The notes: generated by a model from the sequence alone, not told the origin. DNA of 33,495 bases from Bacillota bacterium (GCA_009711765.1 VEND01000126.1:1-33495), one strand, 5' to 3'. Positions 24,180 through 33,345 are shown, counted from the stretch's first letter. A program made the numbers and translations.

Positions 24180-24812
24180 TTACTCTATTATAGTTAAAAC
24201 TTCATCTACAGGTTTTCTAGGTGGACTTTTTAATTCAGAGTCATCACTAACTCCTAAAGGAGTAATAGCAGCTAGGAAATATCCTTCCTTTTCAAAACCT
24301 AAAAATTCATTTATTTCTTTAGCTGCATATAAAGGACCTGTCATCCAACAAGTACCATATCCTAAATCAGCAGCAGATAATAATAAATTCTCCATTGCTG
24401 CAGATATATTTTGTATACCAGGAGATACTTTTTCTAGTTCTTTAATTTCCTCATCACTTGCATTAATTTCTTTTAAAACATCTACTCCTGTTGATGGATA
24501 TTTACCTGCATATACTAAAATAGCAACTGGAGCATCTTTAAAAACAGTATGATATTTCACATATTTCGTAAGGGACTTTTTCTTTTCTTCATCCATAAGT
24601 TTACTTGCCATTTCTTCATTTTTCTTTTCGACTATTTTAGACATTTCTTGAATTTTTTTCTTGTTCTTAACTACTATAAAGTGCCAGTTTTGAAGATTTT
24701 TACCTGAAGGGGCATATGTAGCATCTTTAATAATTTTTTTTATATCCTCTAAAGGAACATCTGTATTTTTAAATTTTCTAACACTATGTCTTTTGTATAT
24801 CAAATCACCCAT
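24180..24812 (-). CDS. Nitroreductase family protein
   Basis: A 210-residue FMN-dependent NAD(P)H oxidoreductase fold. The FMN-phosphate motif KRHSVRKF lies near the N-terminus, with YAPSGKNLQNWHFIVV for flavin binding, and AAMENLLLSAADLGYGTCWMTGP before the C-terminal part. Such enzymes reduce nitro compounds, quinones or flavins; the physiological substrate is unknown. An insert rich in Lys and Glu (about residues 55-85) is typical of the clostridial group. AAGGAGGTTAATT precedes the ATG. It is a single gene, divergent from the NSS transporter across a 183-bp AT-rich gap in which I see no clear operator. Confidence 0.92.
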   Translation of the reverse strand: MGDLIYKRHSVRKFKNTDVPLEDIKKIIKDATYAPSGKNLQNWHFIVVKNKKKIQEMSKIVEKKNEEMASKLMDEEKKKSLTKYVKYHTVFKDAPVAILVYAGKYPSTGVDVLKEINASDEEIKELEKVSPGIQNISAAMENLLLSAADLGYGTCWMTGPLYAAKEINEFLGFEKEGYFLAAITPLGVSDDSELKSPPRKPVDEVLTIIE

Positions 24813-24995
24813 AATTAACCTCCTTAAATTTTTAAATTATTATATTGAACTTATTAATAATTTTCAAACCTATGATATCAATTTACCCGAAAAAATAAAA
24901 ATTATTTGTTAAATTTAAAATTAATAATAATTATTAAGTTTTTTTAATATTAATGTATTAGAGGAATAAATTAGTTATTTAAAGGAGGATTGTAT

Positions 24996-26504
24996 ATGGG
25001 TAAAAGACAGCGTTGGGACAGTAGGACTATTTTTATTTTTGCAGCTATTGGTTCTGCAGCTGGTTTAGGAAATGCATGGAGATTTCCATATCAAGCTGCA
25101 ACTAATGGTGGAGGAGCTTTCTTAATTCCTTACTTTATTGCACTTATAACAGCAGGTATACCTTTATTAATTTTAGAGTTTTCAGTAGGACATAAATTTC
25201 AAGCTGGAGCCCCTACAGCCTTTGGGAAAATTAAGAAAGGTTGGGAAACACTAGGCTGGTGGGCAATATTAGTAAGTTTTGTAATCGTAACCTATTATGC
25301 AGTTATTATGGCTTGGGTATTTAATTATTTATGGCATTCATTAACCTTAGCTTGGGGTGATTTACCTACAGATTTCTTCTTTAATGAAGTACTTAGTATT
25401 ACCAGTGGACCAGGAGTATTAGGAGGATTTAGAATTCCGGTGCTTATAGGTCTAATTATAGCCTGGGCTGCAATTTATTGGACAGTTAGAGATGGTGTAA
25501 AATCAGTAGGTAAAGTTGTAAAATGGACTGTTCCATTACCAATAATAATGCTTGGTATATTAGTAATAAGAGGATTAACATTACCAGGGTCTATAGAGGG
25601 TATTAGTTATTATTTAAATCCTGATTTTTCAAAACTACTAGATATAAAGGTATGGGCAGCAGCATATGGCCAAATTTTCTTCTCTTTGAGTGTTTCCTTT
25701 GGTGTAATGGTAGCCTATGCTAGTTACTTACCAAAAAAATCTGACATAACTAATAATGCTATTATAACTGCCTTAGCAAACTGTGGTATAAGTTTCTTGG
25801 CAGGATTTGCAGTATTTGGAACTTTAGGTTATATGGCATTTCAAAAGGGTGCAGCTGTGGCAGATGTAGCAGGTAGTGGAGGATTAGGGTTAGCATTTTG
25901 TGTATATCCAGAAGCTATAAATATGCTTCCATTTGGTAGTGTAATATTTGCTTTGGTATTTTTCATTATGCTTTTAACATTAGGAATAGATTCAGCCTTT
26001 TCGTTAGTTGAAGGTGTTGTGGTAGGATTATCAGATAAATGGGGCTGGAAAAAGAAAAAAGTTACCCGTCTTACTATATTAGTAGGATTTGTAATAAGTT
26101 TATTATATGCCACAAAGGGTGGATTATATTGGCTAGATATAGTAGACCATTATGTTAATGACTTTGGTATTATAGGTGTTGCGCTTTTTGAGGTAATCTT
26201 AGTAGGTTGGATTTATAAAACTAAAAAATTACGTGAACATGTAAATCCGATTTCTGATATTAAATTAGGCTCTTGGTATGATGTATTTATTAAATTTATA
26301 ACGCCATTAGTATTAGGTGTAATATTAATATGGAATATAATTCAAGAGATAATAGATGTTATTAACGGTAATCTTTATGAAGGATATCCACTTTGGGCAA
26401 TATTAATTGGTGGTTGGTTAGTAGCAGCTTTATTAATTGTTTTATCAATTTTATTAAGAAAAACAAAAACTGATTATCAACTTAAAGAGGATATAAAAGA
26501 ATAG
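24996..26504 (+). CDS. NSS family sodium-dependent amino acid transporter
   Basis: A 502-residue integral membrane symporter of the neurotransmitter:sodium symporter (SNF, LeuT-fold) family, importing an amino acid with Na+. The signature is in helix 1: FAAIGSAAGLGNAWRFPYQ, then NGGGAFLIPYFIALI. Further landmarks are GIPLLILEFSVGH and FSLSVSFGVMVAYASYL in helix 6. About 12 helices are predicted. The start is ATG 24996, with AAAGGAGG 7 nt upstream. A 30-residue membrane peptide follows 28 nt later, the arrangement known for methionine and alanine NSS importers (MetP-MetS). The substrate is therefore possibly Met, Ala or a similar amino acid, which is inference. Confidence 0.95.
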   Translation: MGKRQRWDSRTIFIFAAIGSAAGLGNAWRFPYQAATNGGGAFLIPYFIALITAGIPLLILEFSVGHKFQAGAPTAFGKIKKGWETLGWWAILVSFVIVTYYAVIMAWVFNYLWHSLTLAWGDLPTDFFFNEVLSITSGPGVLGGFRIPVLIGLIIAWAAIYWTVRDGVKSVGKVVKWTVPLPIIMLGILVIRGLTLPGSIEGISYYLNPDFSKLLDIKVWAAAYGQIFFSLSVSFGVMVAYASYLPKKSDITNNAIITALANCGISFLAGFAVFGTLGYMAFQKGAAVADVAGSGGLGLAFCVYPEAINMLPFGSVIFALVFFIMLLTLGIDSAFSLVEGVVVGLSDKWGWKKKKVTRLTILVGFVISLLYATKGGLYWLDIVDHYVNDFGIIGVALFEVILVGWIYKTKKLREHVNPISDIKLGSWYDVFIKFITPLVLGVILIWNIIQEIIDVINGNLYEGYPLWAILIGGWLVAALLIVLSILLRKTKTDYQLKEDIKE

Positions 26505-26532
26505 ATTTTCTTACCTTTAAGGGGGGAAGGTT

Positions 26533-26625
26533 ATGACTGTAGGCGCATGGGTAATGTTAGTATTTGGAGTTGTGTTTTTATATGGAGGACTTTATTTAGC
26601 AATATCAAAGACTAAAAAAAATTAA
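26533..26625 (+). CDS. MetS-like small subunit of the NSS transporter
   Basis: A 30-residue peptide with one membrane helix (MTVGAWVMLVFGVVFLYGG), then a short helix end and a basic tail, KTKKN. Its layout resembles the MetS family (small subunit of methionine and alanine importers), which in Corynebacterium is needed for MetP activity. GGGGGGAAGG (26521-26530) is a strong ribosome site just before the ATG. It is 28 nt after the transporter gene and directly before a terminator, so the two form an operon. The small size makes the family match moderate. Confidence 0.78.
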   Translation: MTVGAWVMLVFGVVFLYGGLYLAISKTKKN

Positions 26626-26631
26626 TAGCTA

Positions 26632-26668
26632 AAAAAATGGGGTTGCAAATAATGCAATCCCATTTTTT
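26632..26668 (+). terminator. Terminator of the NSS transporter operon
   Basis: AAAAAATGGGGTTGCA and TGCAATCCCATTTTTT form a long stem (one G-T pair) around a 5-nt loop, ending in six T residues. Confidence 0.92.
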
Positions 26669-26739
26669 CATTGCAAAAGGAAATCTATGGAATTTATCGA
26701 ATATATATATTAGGTTACAGAAATTTAGGAGGGGTTAAT

Positions 26740-28575
26740 TTGAAAAGAGTACTTATTTTAATAATTATAATACTATTTGTATTTAGTAGCCATGCCTTTG
26801 CAGATGATAGTATAAAAGTAATTTTAGATGGAAAAGAGATTAATTTTTCAGATGCTAAACCGACAATAATAAAGGGGAATACGATGGTTCCATTAAGGAA
26901 AATGTTTGAAGAATTAGGGGTAGATGTAACATTTGATAAAGAGAGTAATAAGATAATTTCAAAAAAGGATTATTTAAATATTACCTTAAAATTAGGAAGT
27001 GATTTAGCTAAATTAAATGATAAAGAAATCAAACTAAATTCGAAACCTATTATTAAAAATAAAAGAGTATTAATACCAGTTAGGTTTATATCAGAAAGTT
27101 TAAAGGCTAAAGTTACATTTGATGATTTAACTAACAAAGTAAAAATATCATCGCCTTCAAAGGATACTTTAGTCGGTATAACAAAGTATGAAGCTTTAAA
27201 AGATTTAATAAATTTATTAGAGATTAAAAAAGAAGTACCTGTAAGTAGTGAAAATAAAGATATATATATTTATTTAGCTAAAGAAAATAATTTAATAAAG
27301 GATGATATAAACTTTAATAATTATATTACAAAAGAGGAACTTAAATTAATGTTTATAAGGGCTGTAGGATATAATAATAAACTAAATACAAAAAAAATAA
27401 GTGATTCACCTTGTACTAAGATGTATTTGAAAATGTATGAAAAGATTAAAAAACCTTTAGATAATTTACATGGGTTTTATGCTATAAAATCCTACTCTCA
27501 AAGGGATTTAATTTCTGAATTTGATTCTATAGGATTTGGATGGTCACAGTTTGTTTTTAATGGGGAAGATGTAGAGTTGAGTATGGATAAAGAAAATTCA
27601 TTTTATCTTCCTGAGGGTGCTTATGATTTAGTAGATAATACAAAGGATGAAGATATAATAGCAAATTTAACAGTATATGCATCTAATAGAGTTAAAAATG
27701 AATCAGGTATAGGGCTTATTGAACATATAATTAAAGATAAAGAAACAATTGAAAATTATGTAGATAGTATAGTTAATAATTTAAAAGTAAGAGAGAAAGG
27801 AAAAAATATTAAATTTAATGGTGTTATAATTGACTTTGAAGATATTAAATCTGAAAAGCTTAAAAGTAATTATAATATGTTTTTAAAAACCTTAAATAAA
27901 GAATTAGATAAAAAGGATAAATTGTTATATGTAATGTTACAACCTAATAAATATTATAAAGGATATGATTATAAAACAATGGGTAATATTTCTGATAAGG
28001 TTATTTTAATGGCCCATGATTATCAGCCGAAAAAGGAAAATGATTTAAATATATATAATATAAACGAGAATTTTTATGATATAGAAAGTCCATTAGCCCC
28101 TATAAAAAATAATTTTAATAAGGATTTTGATGTATATAGTGCATTAGAGGAGATAACAAATAAAGAAACAGGAATAGAAGATAAAGATAAAATAATTTTA
28201 CAACTTTCCTTAGGAGCTTCTCAGTGGAGAAGACATAATAATAAAGAAAATATAAAAATAGAAACTATTCAAACAACCTTAGAAAAGGTAAGAACTAGAA
28301 TGGAAAAACAAAAAGACAAAGATGATTTAAATATCCAATATAATAAAGAGTATCAAGCTCCCTTTTTAACCTATTATGACAAGACAAATGATATAGACAA
28401 TATTATATGGTATGAAGATAGTAGAAGTATACAATCTAAAATAAATTTAGCTAAATTATTTGATATAAGGGGAATTTCTTTATGGAGATTAGGTATGATA
28501 CCAGAGTATAAAGAGGATTTTGGATTTTTAAATATTTGGGATACTATTTTAAAAAACTATGAAAATAATAACTAA
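26740..28575 (+). CDS. Secreted protein: copper amine oxidase N-domain plus GH18-like barrel
   Basis: A 611-residue exported protein. A signal peptide ends near SSHAFA-DDS. A copper-amine-oxidase-N domain follows (about residues 24-140; VPLRKMFEELGVDVTFD and IPVRFISESLKAKVTFD), which in clostridia acts as an envelope or substrate-binding module and has no oxidase activity. A helical linker leads to a GH18-like TIM barrel (about 230-610) with catalytic-type NGVIIDFED (Asp365, Glu367), VILMAHDYQP and a closing GISLWRLG. The barrel resembles the spore-cortex and peptidoglycan glycosidases of the YaaH/SleL type, so a cell-wall N-acetylglucosaminidase is plausible. The start is TTG 26740, after GGAGGGG; upstream reading lacks a site. 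It is probably in an operon with the next gene, 14 nt away. Confidence 0.85.
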   Translation: MKRVLILIIIILFVFSSHAFADDSIKVILDGKEINFSDAKPTIIKGNTMVPLRKMFEELGVDVTFDKESNKIISKKDYLNITLKLGSDLAKLNDKEIKLNSKPIIKNKRVLIPVRFISESLKAKVTFDDLTNKVKISSPSKDTLVGITKYEALKDLINLLEIKKEVPVSSENKDIYIYLAKENNLIKDDINFNNYITKEELKLMFIRAVGYNNKLNTKKISDSPCTKMYLKMYEKIKKPLDNLHGFYAIKSYSQRDLISEFDSIGFGWSQFVFNGEDVELSMDKENSFYLPEGAYDLVDNTKDEDIIANLTVYASNRVKNESGIGLIEHIIKDKETIENYVDSIVNNLKVREKGKNIKFNGVIIDFEDIKSEKLKSNYNMFLKTLNKELDKKDKLLYVMLQPNKYYKGYDYKTMGNISDKVILMAHDYQPKKENDLNIYNINENFYDIESPLAPIKNNFNKDFDVYSALEEITNKETGIEDKDKIILQLSLGASQWRRHNNKENIKIETIQTTLEKVRTRMEKQKDKDDLNIQYNKEYQAPFLTYYDKTNDIDNIIWYEDSRSIQSKINLAKLFDIRGISLWRLGMIPEYKEDFGFLNIWDTILKNYENNN

Positions 28576-28589
28576 ATGGGGGATTTGAA

Positions 28590-29582
28590 ATGCCAGATTT
28601 ATTAACCCATACTTTATTTGGTGAGGATATTTTAAAAAAAGTAAACGATTCATTATCAACTATTATTAAAGAAAATAGGGCTTTATTTAATTTAGGATGT
28701 CAAGGACCAGATATATTTTTCTATAATGACTATTTACCTTGGATAAAGAAAAAAAGAGGTCCTAAATTAGGAGCTTTGATGCATAATGAAAAAACAGCCA
28801 AATTTATATTAGAAGCTATTAATTATTTAAATTTAAATGTTAATAATAAAGAAGATTATAATAAATTATTATCATATATAATAGGATTTATTTCTCATTT
28901 TGAATTAGACAGAATAGCCCATCCATATATAGTTTATTATACAGGGATTTATGATAAATATGATAAAAATACTTTTCAGTATAAAGGAAATCATAAAAGA
29001 TTAGAGTTAATTATAGATTTTCTTTTACTTAAGGATAAAAAGAATAAAATTGCAACAAAGACTCCCCTATATAAAATAATAAATGGAGGAGATAATTTAG
29101 CGAATATAATTTCATTATTCTTTATAAGTACTTTTAATAAAGTTTATTTAACAAATATAGATAAGAGTCTAATAAATGATTCCTATAAAGATATGAAGAA
29201 GGTATTAAAAATTTTATATGATCCTTATGGATTTAAAAAGACTTTACTAAATGTAGTGGATATAGCAACTAATAATAAGTTTGATTATAGTAATTTAACT
29301 TATCCAAGAAGTATTAAAGATAATCTTGATTATTTAAATATAAATAAAAATAAGTGGAATCATCCCTGTTATAAAAATGAAGTATATGAATATAGCTTTT
29401 ATGAACTATATGATATTGCCTTAGAGATAAGTCTAAGCGCTATAAGTAAAACATTAAAATACTTAAATGGAACTATAGACTTTTTAACCTTTAAAAAAAG
29501 TTATCCTAATGTATCATATGTAACAGGAAAAAATACTAAAAACAAATGTAAAATGATATATACAAATCCCATCTTTAAATAG
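28590..29582 (+). CDS. Zinc-dependent phospholipase C-like protein
   Basis: A 330-residue protein of the zinc-dependent phospholipase C superfamily. Metal ligands can be matched to those of the Bacillus enzyme: His7, Asp41, His65, His103 and Asp107 (HFELD), His111, and His135 with Glu139 (HKRLE). Unlike secreted phospholipases it has no signal peptide and begins MPDLLTHTLFGEDI, so it may act in the cytoplasm; the substrate is unknown. The C-terminal half (about 180-330) is helical and lysine rich. GGGGGA lies 6 nt before the ATG. It follows the CAO-GH18 gene by 14 nt, a likely operon. Its stop codon lies inside the terminator hairpin. Confidence 0.85.
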   Translation: MPDLLTHTLFGEDILKKVNDSLSTIIKENRALFNLGCQGPDIFFYNDYLPWIKKKRGPKLGALMHNEKTAKFILEAINYLNLNVNNKEDYNKLLSYIIGFISHFELDRIAHPYIVYYTGIYDKYDKNTFQYKGNHKRLELIIDFLLLKDKKNKIATKTPLYKIINGGDNLANIISLFFISTFNKVYLTNIDKSLINDSYKDMKKVLKILYDPYGFKKTLLNVVDIATNNKFDYSNLTYPRSIKDNLDYLNINKNKWNHPCYKNEVYEYSFYELYDIALEISLSAISKTLKYLNGTIDFLTFKKSYPNVSYVTGKNTKNKCKMIYTNPIFK

Positions 29583-29591
29583 ATGGGATTT
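29564..29591 (+). terminator. Hairpin overlapping the stop of the phospholipase-like gene
   Basis: AAATCCCATCT (29564-29574) pairs perfectly with AGATGGGATTT (29581-29591) around a 6-nt loop. The stop TAG (29580-29582) is at the loop edge. The tail is AT-rich but has no long T-run, so it is a moderate terminator. Confidence 0.7.
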
Positions 29592-29674
29592 AAAATTTAC
29601 TAAGAGTTAATGTATTTATAATACTTAGTTAAAACTTTTGAAGTATTCTAAGAATAAAGAAGGGATGTGATTAA

Positions 29675-30253
29675 ATGAGATTTAATATATGTATTGATAT
29701 CGATGGAACAATTACAAACCCGTATTGTTGGCTAGATGCTTTAAATAAACATTTTAATAAGAAAGTAGAACCTAAAGATGTTACAGAATATGAAATACAT
29801 AAAGTTTTAAATATAGCTAGGGAAGATTATTTAAAATTTTATGATGTATATGGTGAAAAGTTACATTTAAATGCTACAGCTAGAAGTAATGCAAGGGAAG
29901 TATTATATAAGTTAAATGCAACACATAATATAAGTTATGTTACTGCAAGACCTAAAAGAATGGAAGATGTAACGAGAATGTGGTTTGAAAATAAAAATTT
30001 ACCTATGACAGAAGTTTACCTTTTAGGGAGTCATTTTAAAGTTAAAAAAGCTATGGAGTTAAATTGTGATATTTTTATAGAAGACAGATATGAAAATGCG
30101 CTTCAATTAGCTTTAAAAGGATTTAAAGTTTTACTTATAGATTGTAATTATAATAGATATCCTTTAGTTTCAGGGATGACTAGAGTATTTGATTGGGATG
30201 ATATATATACTGAAATAAGTAAATATTATTATGAAAGACAGTCCATTGCATAG
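29675..30253 (+). CDS. HAD superfamily 5'-nucleotidase-like protein (NT5C/YqfW type)
   Basis: A 192-residue soluble HAD phosphatase. Motif I is CIDIDGTI, with nucleophile Asp8 and acid Asp10. Motif II is the Thr of ISYVTARP. The conserved Lys is in HFKVKKAMEL, and motif IV acid residues are in CDIFIEDRYENA. The cap lies between motifs I and II. It fits the 5'(3')-deoxyribonucleotidase (NT5C, YqfW) family, which may dephosphorylate deoxynucleoside monophosphates; the substrate is inferred. AAGGGATGTG precedes the ATG. It is a single gene whose stop codon lies inside its terminator. Confidence 0.88.
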   Translation: MRFNICIDIDGTITNPYCWLDALNKHFNKKVEPKDVTEYEIHKVLNIAREDYLKFYDVYGEKLHLNATARSNAREVLYKLNATHNISYVTARPKRMEDVTRMWFENKNLPMTEVYLLGSHFKVKKAMELNCDIFIEDRYENALQLALKGFKVLLIDCNYNRYPLVSGMTRVFDWDDIYTEISKYYYERQSIA

Positions 30254-30276
30254 GGAATAACCCCTATGTTTTTTTT
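30249..30276 (+). terminator. Terminator overlapping the stop of the nucleotidase gene
   Basis: CATAGGG and CCCTATG pair around a 6-nt loop, followed by eight T residues. The stop TAG (30251-30253) is in the ascending arm. The 220-bp gap that follows, before crt, is AT-rich and shows no clear promoter or Rex-like operator to me. Confidence 0.92.
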
Positions 30277-30473
30277 ATATAAATTTAGAAGAAAGATTTT
30301 TTTGGTAATTAGTATGATAGTTTCAAAAAATATATTAAGGGTAAAAAAATATTGAGACTAAAAGGAGATATATTTTCATCTGAAAAAGGAATTTTTTAAT
30401 AAAAAGAGAATAGTAATAAATAGTAAATGGTCAAATATTTTAATAAAAAGTTTAAAACTTAGGAGGGGTTATT

Positions 30474-31253
30474 GTGGAATTTGAAAACCTTTTATTAAAG
30501 ATTGATGAAAGGGTAGGTATATTAAGTATTAACAAACCTAAGGTATTAAATGCTCTAAATAGTGATGTGTTAAAAGAATTAAATAATGCAATTGAATACA
30601 TAGAAAATAATAATGAAATTGATGTTTTAGTTTTAACTGGGGAAGGAAAAGCCTTTGTTGCAGGTGCTGATATATCTGAAATGAAAGATAAAACACCTAA
30701 AGAAGCTAGAGAATTTGCAAAATTAGGTATAGATGTATTCAGAAAAATAGAGCTTTTAGAAAAACCAGTTATAGCAGCTATTAATGGTTTTTCCCTAGGA
30801 GGAGGCTTAGAGCTTTCAATGAGTTGTGATATAAGAATAGCTAGTGAAAAGGCTAAATTTGGTCAACCAGAAGTAGGACTTGGTATAACTCCTGGGTTTT
30901 CTGGAACTCAAAGATTAGCTAGATTAGTAGGACCTAGCAAGGCTAAAGAGTTAATATTTACAGCTGATATGATAGATAGTAATGAAGCTGAGAAGATAGG
31001 TCTTGTAAATAAAGTAGTTAAAAAAGAAGATTTAATGGATGAGGCAATGAACTTAGCTAAAAAAATAGCCTCAAAGGGACAAATTGCTATTAGATATTCA
31101 AAATGTGCAATAAATAGAGGCTTTGAAACTGATATAGATACGGGTATGGCTTTAGAGAGAGATTTATTTGGATTATGTTTTGCTACAGATGATCAAAAAG
31201 AAGGCATGAAAGCCTTTATAGATAAGAGGAAACCAGAATTTAAAAACAAATAA
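30474..31253 (+). CDS. crt: Short-chain enoyl-CoA hydratase (crotonase)
   Basis: Reversibly hydrates crotonyl-CoA to 3-hydroxybutyryl-CoA. The 259-residue protein has the crotonase fold with oxyanion-hole FVAGADISEM (residues 61-70) and GGG (109-111). The two catalytic Glu residues are Glu113 in GGGLELSMSCD and Glu133 in GQPEVGLG. The start is GTG 30474, after AGGAGGGG. It is the first gene of a crt-hbd-thl operon, with a 14-nt gap to hbd, that links acetyl-CoA with crotonyl-CoA. Between these three genes there is no bcd or etf, which usually lie beside crt in clostridia. Confidence 0.95.
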   Translation: MEFENLLLKIDERVGILSINKPKVLNALNSDVLKELNNAIEYIENNNEIDVLVLTGEGKAFVAGADISEMKDKTPKEAREFAKLGIDVFRKIELLEKPVIAAINGFSLGGGLELSMSCDIRIASEKAKFGQPEVGLGITPGFSGTQRLARLVGPSKAKELIFTADMIDSNEAEKIGLVNKVVKKEDLMDEAMNLAKKIASKGQIAIRYSKCAINRGFETDIDTGMALERDLFGLCFATDDQKEGMKAFIDKRKPEFKNK

Positions 31254-31267
31254 TAGGAGGGTTTAAA

Positions 31268-32113
31268 ATGAAAGTTTGTGTAATAGGAGCAGGAACAATG
31301 GGCTCAGGGATAGCTTTGGTATTTGCTCAATCAGGTTATGAAGTAATCATGAGAGATATTAATGATGAAAGCCTTGAAAGAGGAGTAAAAATAATTACTA
31401 AAAACTTAGATAGAAGTATTAAAAAGGAAAGAATAACAGAAAAAAAGAAAGAAGAAATCCTAAAAAGAATAACAGCTACTACAGATATAAATGCTTTAAA
31501 AGATGTAGATTTAGTTGTAGAAGCAGCTGTTGAAAATATGGATATAAAGAAAAAAATATTTAAAGAATTAGATGAAGTATGTAAAGAGGATACTATACTT
31601 GCTACAAATACATCATCACTATCAATAACTGAGATTTCAAGTGCAACAAATAGACCTGAAAAAATAGTAGGTATGCACTTTTTTAATCCAGTACCAGTTA
31701 TGAAATTAGTAGAAATTATTAAGGGTATAGCTACATCAGATGAAACAAAGGATACAGTATTAAAATTATCTAAAGAGTTAGGGAAAACTCCAGTGGAGGT
31801 TGAAGAGGCTCCAGGATTTGTAGTAAATAGAATATTAATACCTATGATAAATGAAGCCGTTGGAATTTTAGCAGATGGAGTAGCTAGTAAGGAGGATATA
31901 GATGAGGCAATGAAATTAGGAGCTAATCATCCTATAGGACCATTAGCATTGGCTGATTTAATAGGTAATGATGTATGCTTAGCTATTATGGAAGTTTTAT
32001 ATGAAGAATTTGGTGATACTAAGTATAGACCTCATCCGTATTTAAGAAAAATGGTTAGAGGAAATCTTTTAGGAAGAAAAACAAAAATTGGATTTTATGA
32101 TTATAGAAAATAA
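31268..32113 (+). CDS. hbd: 3-hydroxybutyryl-CoA dehydrogenase
   Basis: Reduces acetoacetyl-CoA to 3-hydroxybutyryl-CoA. The 281-residue protein begins with Rossmann motif GAGTMGSGIALVFA (residues 8-21), and an acidic residue after the second strand (Asp30) points to NADH as the cofactor. The catalytic His137 is in HFFNPVPVMKLVEI, with Glu149 as its likely partner. A C-terminal helical domain starts near PGFVVNRILIPMINEA. AGGAGGG precedes the ATG. It is the middle gene of crt-hbd-thl, with gaps of 14 and 18 nt. Confidence 0.97.
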   Translation: MKVCVIGAGTMGSGIALVFAQSGYEVIMRDINDESLERGVKIITKNLDRSIKKERITEKKKEEILKRITATTDINALKDVDLVVEAAVENMDIKKKIFKELDEVCKEDTILATNTSSLSITEISSATNRPEKIVGMHFFNPVPVMKLVEIIKGIATSDETKDTVLKLSKELGKTPVEVEEAPGFVVNRILIPMINEAVGILADGVASKEDIDEAMKLGANHPIGPLALADLIGNDVCLAIMEVLYEEFGDTKYRPHPYLRKMVRGNLLGRKTKIGFYDYRK

Positions 32114-32131
32114 AAATAAGGGGGAAGTTAT

Positions 32132-33310
32132 ATGAGAGAAGCAGTTATAGTAAGTGCTGTTAGAACACCAATAGGAGGTTTTGGAGGTAGTTTATCTAAA
32201 TTATCAGCTATTGATTTAGGAGTAGTTGCTACTAAGGAAGCTATAAAAAGGGCAGGTATAGAAAAAGAGCTTGTTGATGAAGTAATACTTGGAAATGTAT
32301 TATCAGCAGGGCTTGGACAAAATGTTTCAAGGCAAGTTGCTATAAAAGCAGGATTACCAGAAACAACTCCTGCTATGACTATTAATAAGGTGTGTGGTTC
32401 TGGACTTAGAACTGTAAGTTTAGCAGCACAATCAATAATGCTTGGAGATGCAGATGTAATAATAGCAGGAGGAACTGAAAGTATGAGTAATGCACCATAT
32501 CTTTTACCAAAGGCTAGATGGGGTGAAAGAATGGGGAATGGAAAATTAGTAGACTCAATGATAAATGATGGATTATGGGAAGCATTTAATGATTATCATA
32601 TGGGAATTACAGCAGAAAATATAGCCGAAAGATGGGAATTAACAAGAAAAGCTCAGGATGAATTTGCATTAACTAGTCAATCAAGGGCTGAAAAAGCAAT
32701 TAAAGAAGGAAGATTAAAGGATGAAATAGTACCAGTAGAAGTTCCTCAAAGAAAGAAAGCTCCTTTAGTAGTTGATACTGATGAACACCCTAAATTTGGT
32801 CTAACACTTGATAAGCTTGGAAAATTAAGACCAGCATTTAAAAAGGATGGAACAGTAACAGCAGGAAATGCATCTGGTATAAATGATGGGGCAGCTGTAT
32901 TAGTTATAATGTCAAAGGAAAAAGCAGATGAATTAGGACTTAAACCTTTAGCTACAATAAAATCCTACGCATCAGCTGCATTAGATCCAAAAATAATGGG
33001 ATATGGGCCAGTACCATCAACTAAGAAAGCCCTCAAAAAAGCTAATTTAGAAGTTAAAGATCTAGACCTTATAGAAGCTAATGAAGCATTTGCAGCCCAG
33101 TCTTTAGCAGTAGTTAAGGATTTAGAGTTAGATACAGATATAGTAAATGTAAATGGAGGGGCTATAGCACTTGGTCACCCTATAGGAGCATCAGGAGCTA
33201 GAATATTAACAACATTACTATATGAAATGGAAAAAAGAGACTCAAAGATAGGTCTTGCTACATTATGTATAGGTGGAGGGCAAGGAACAGCAGTTATAGT
33301 AGAAAGATAA
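32132..33310 (+). CDS. thlA: Acetyl-CoA acetyltransferase (thiolase)
   Basis: Condenses two acetyl-CoA to acetoacetyl-CoA, the entry step to C4 products, or runs in reverse for degradation. The 392-residue length is normal for biosynthetic thiolases. The nucleophile is Cys88 in NKVCGSGL. The C-terminal catalytic His lies in [14 protein letters not shown] (near residue 349) and the second Cys in CIGGGQG (near 379). AAGGGGGAAG precedes the ATG. It is the last gene of the operon and ends at a strong hairpin. The 'thlA' label follows clostridial usage; 'atoB' is equivalent. Confidence 0.96.
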   Translation: MREAVIVSAVRTPIGGFGGSLSKLSAIDLGVVATKEAIKRAGIEKELVDEVILGNVLSAGLGQNVSRQVAIKAGLPETTPAMTINKVCGSGLRTVSLAAQSIMLGDADVIIAGGTESMSNAPYLLPKARWGERMGNGKLVDSMINDGLWEAFNDYHMGITAENIAERWELTRKAQDEFALTSQSRAEKAIKEGRLKDEIVPVEVPQRKKAPLVVDTDEHPKFGLTLDKLGKLRPAFKKDGTVTAGNASGINDGAAVLVIMSKEKADELGLKPLATIKSYASAALDPKIMGYGPVPSTKKALKKANLEVKDLDLIEANEAFAAQSLAVVKDLELDTDIVNVNGGAIALGHPIGASGARILTTLLYEMEKRDSKIGLATLCIGGGQGTAVIVER

Positions 33311-33314
33311 TTTT

Positions 33315-33345
33315 AAACATGTAGGCACTTGCCTACATGTTTTCT
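33315..33345 (+). terminator. Terminator of the crt-hbd-thl operon
   Basis: AAACATGTAGGC and GCCTACATGTTT form a perfect 12-bp stem around an ACTT loop, continuing into TTTCTTT. The 150 bp after it, to the window end, hold no gene I can support. Confidence 0.85.
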
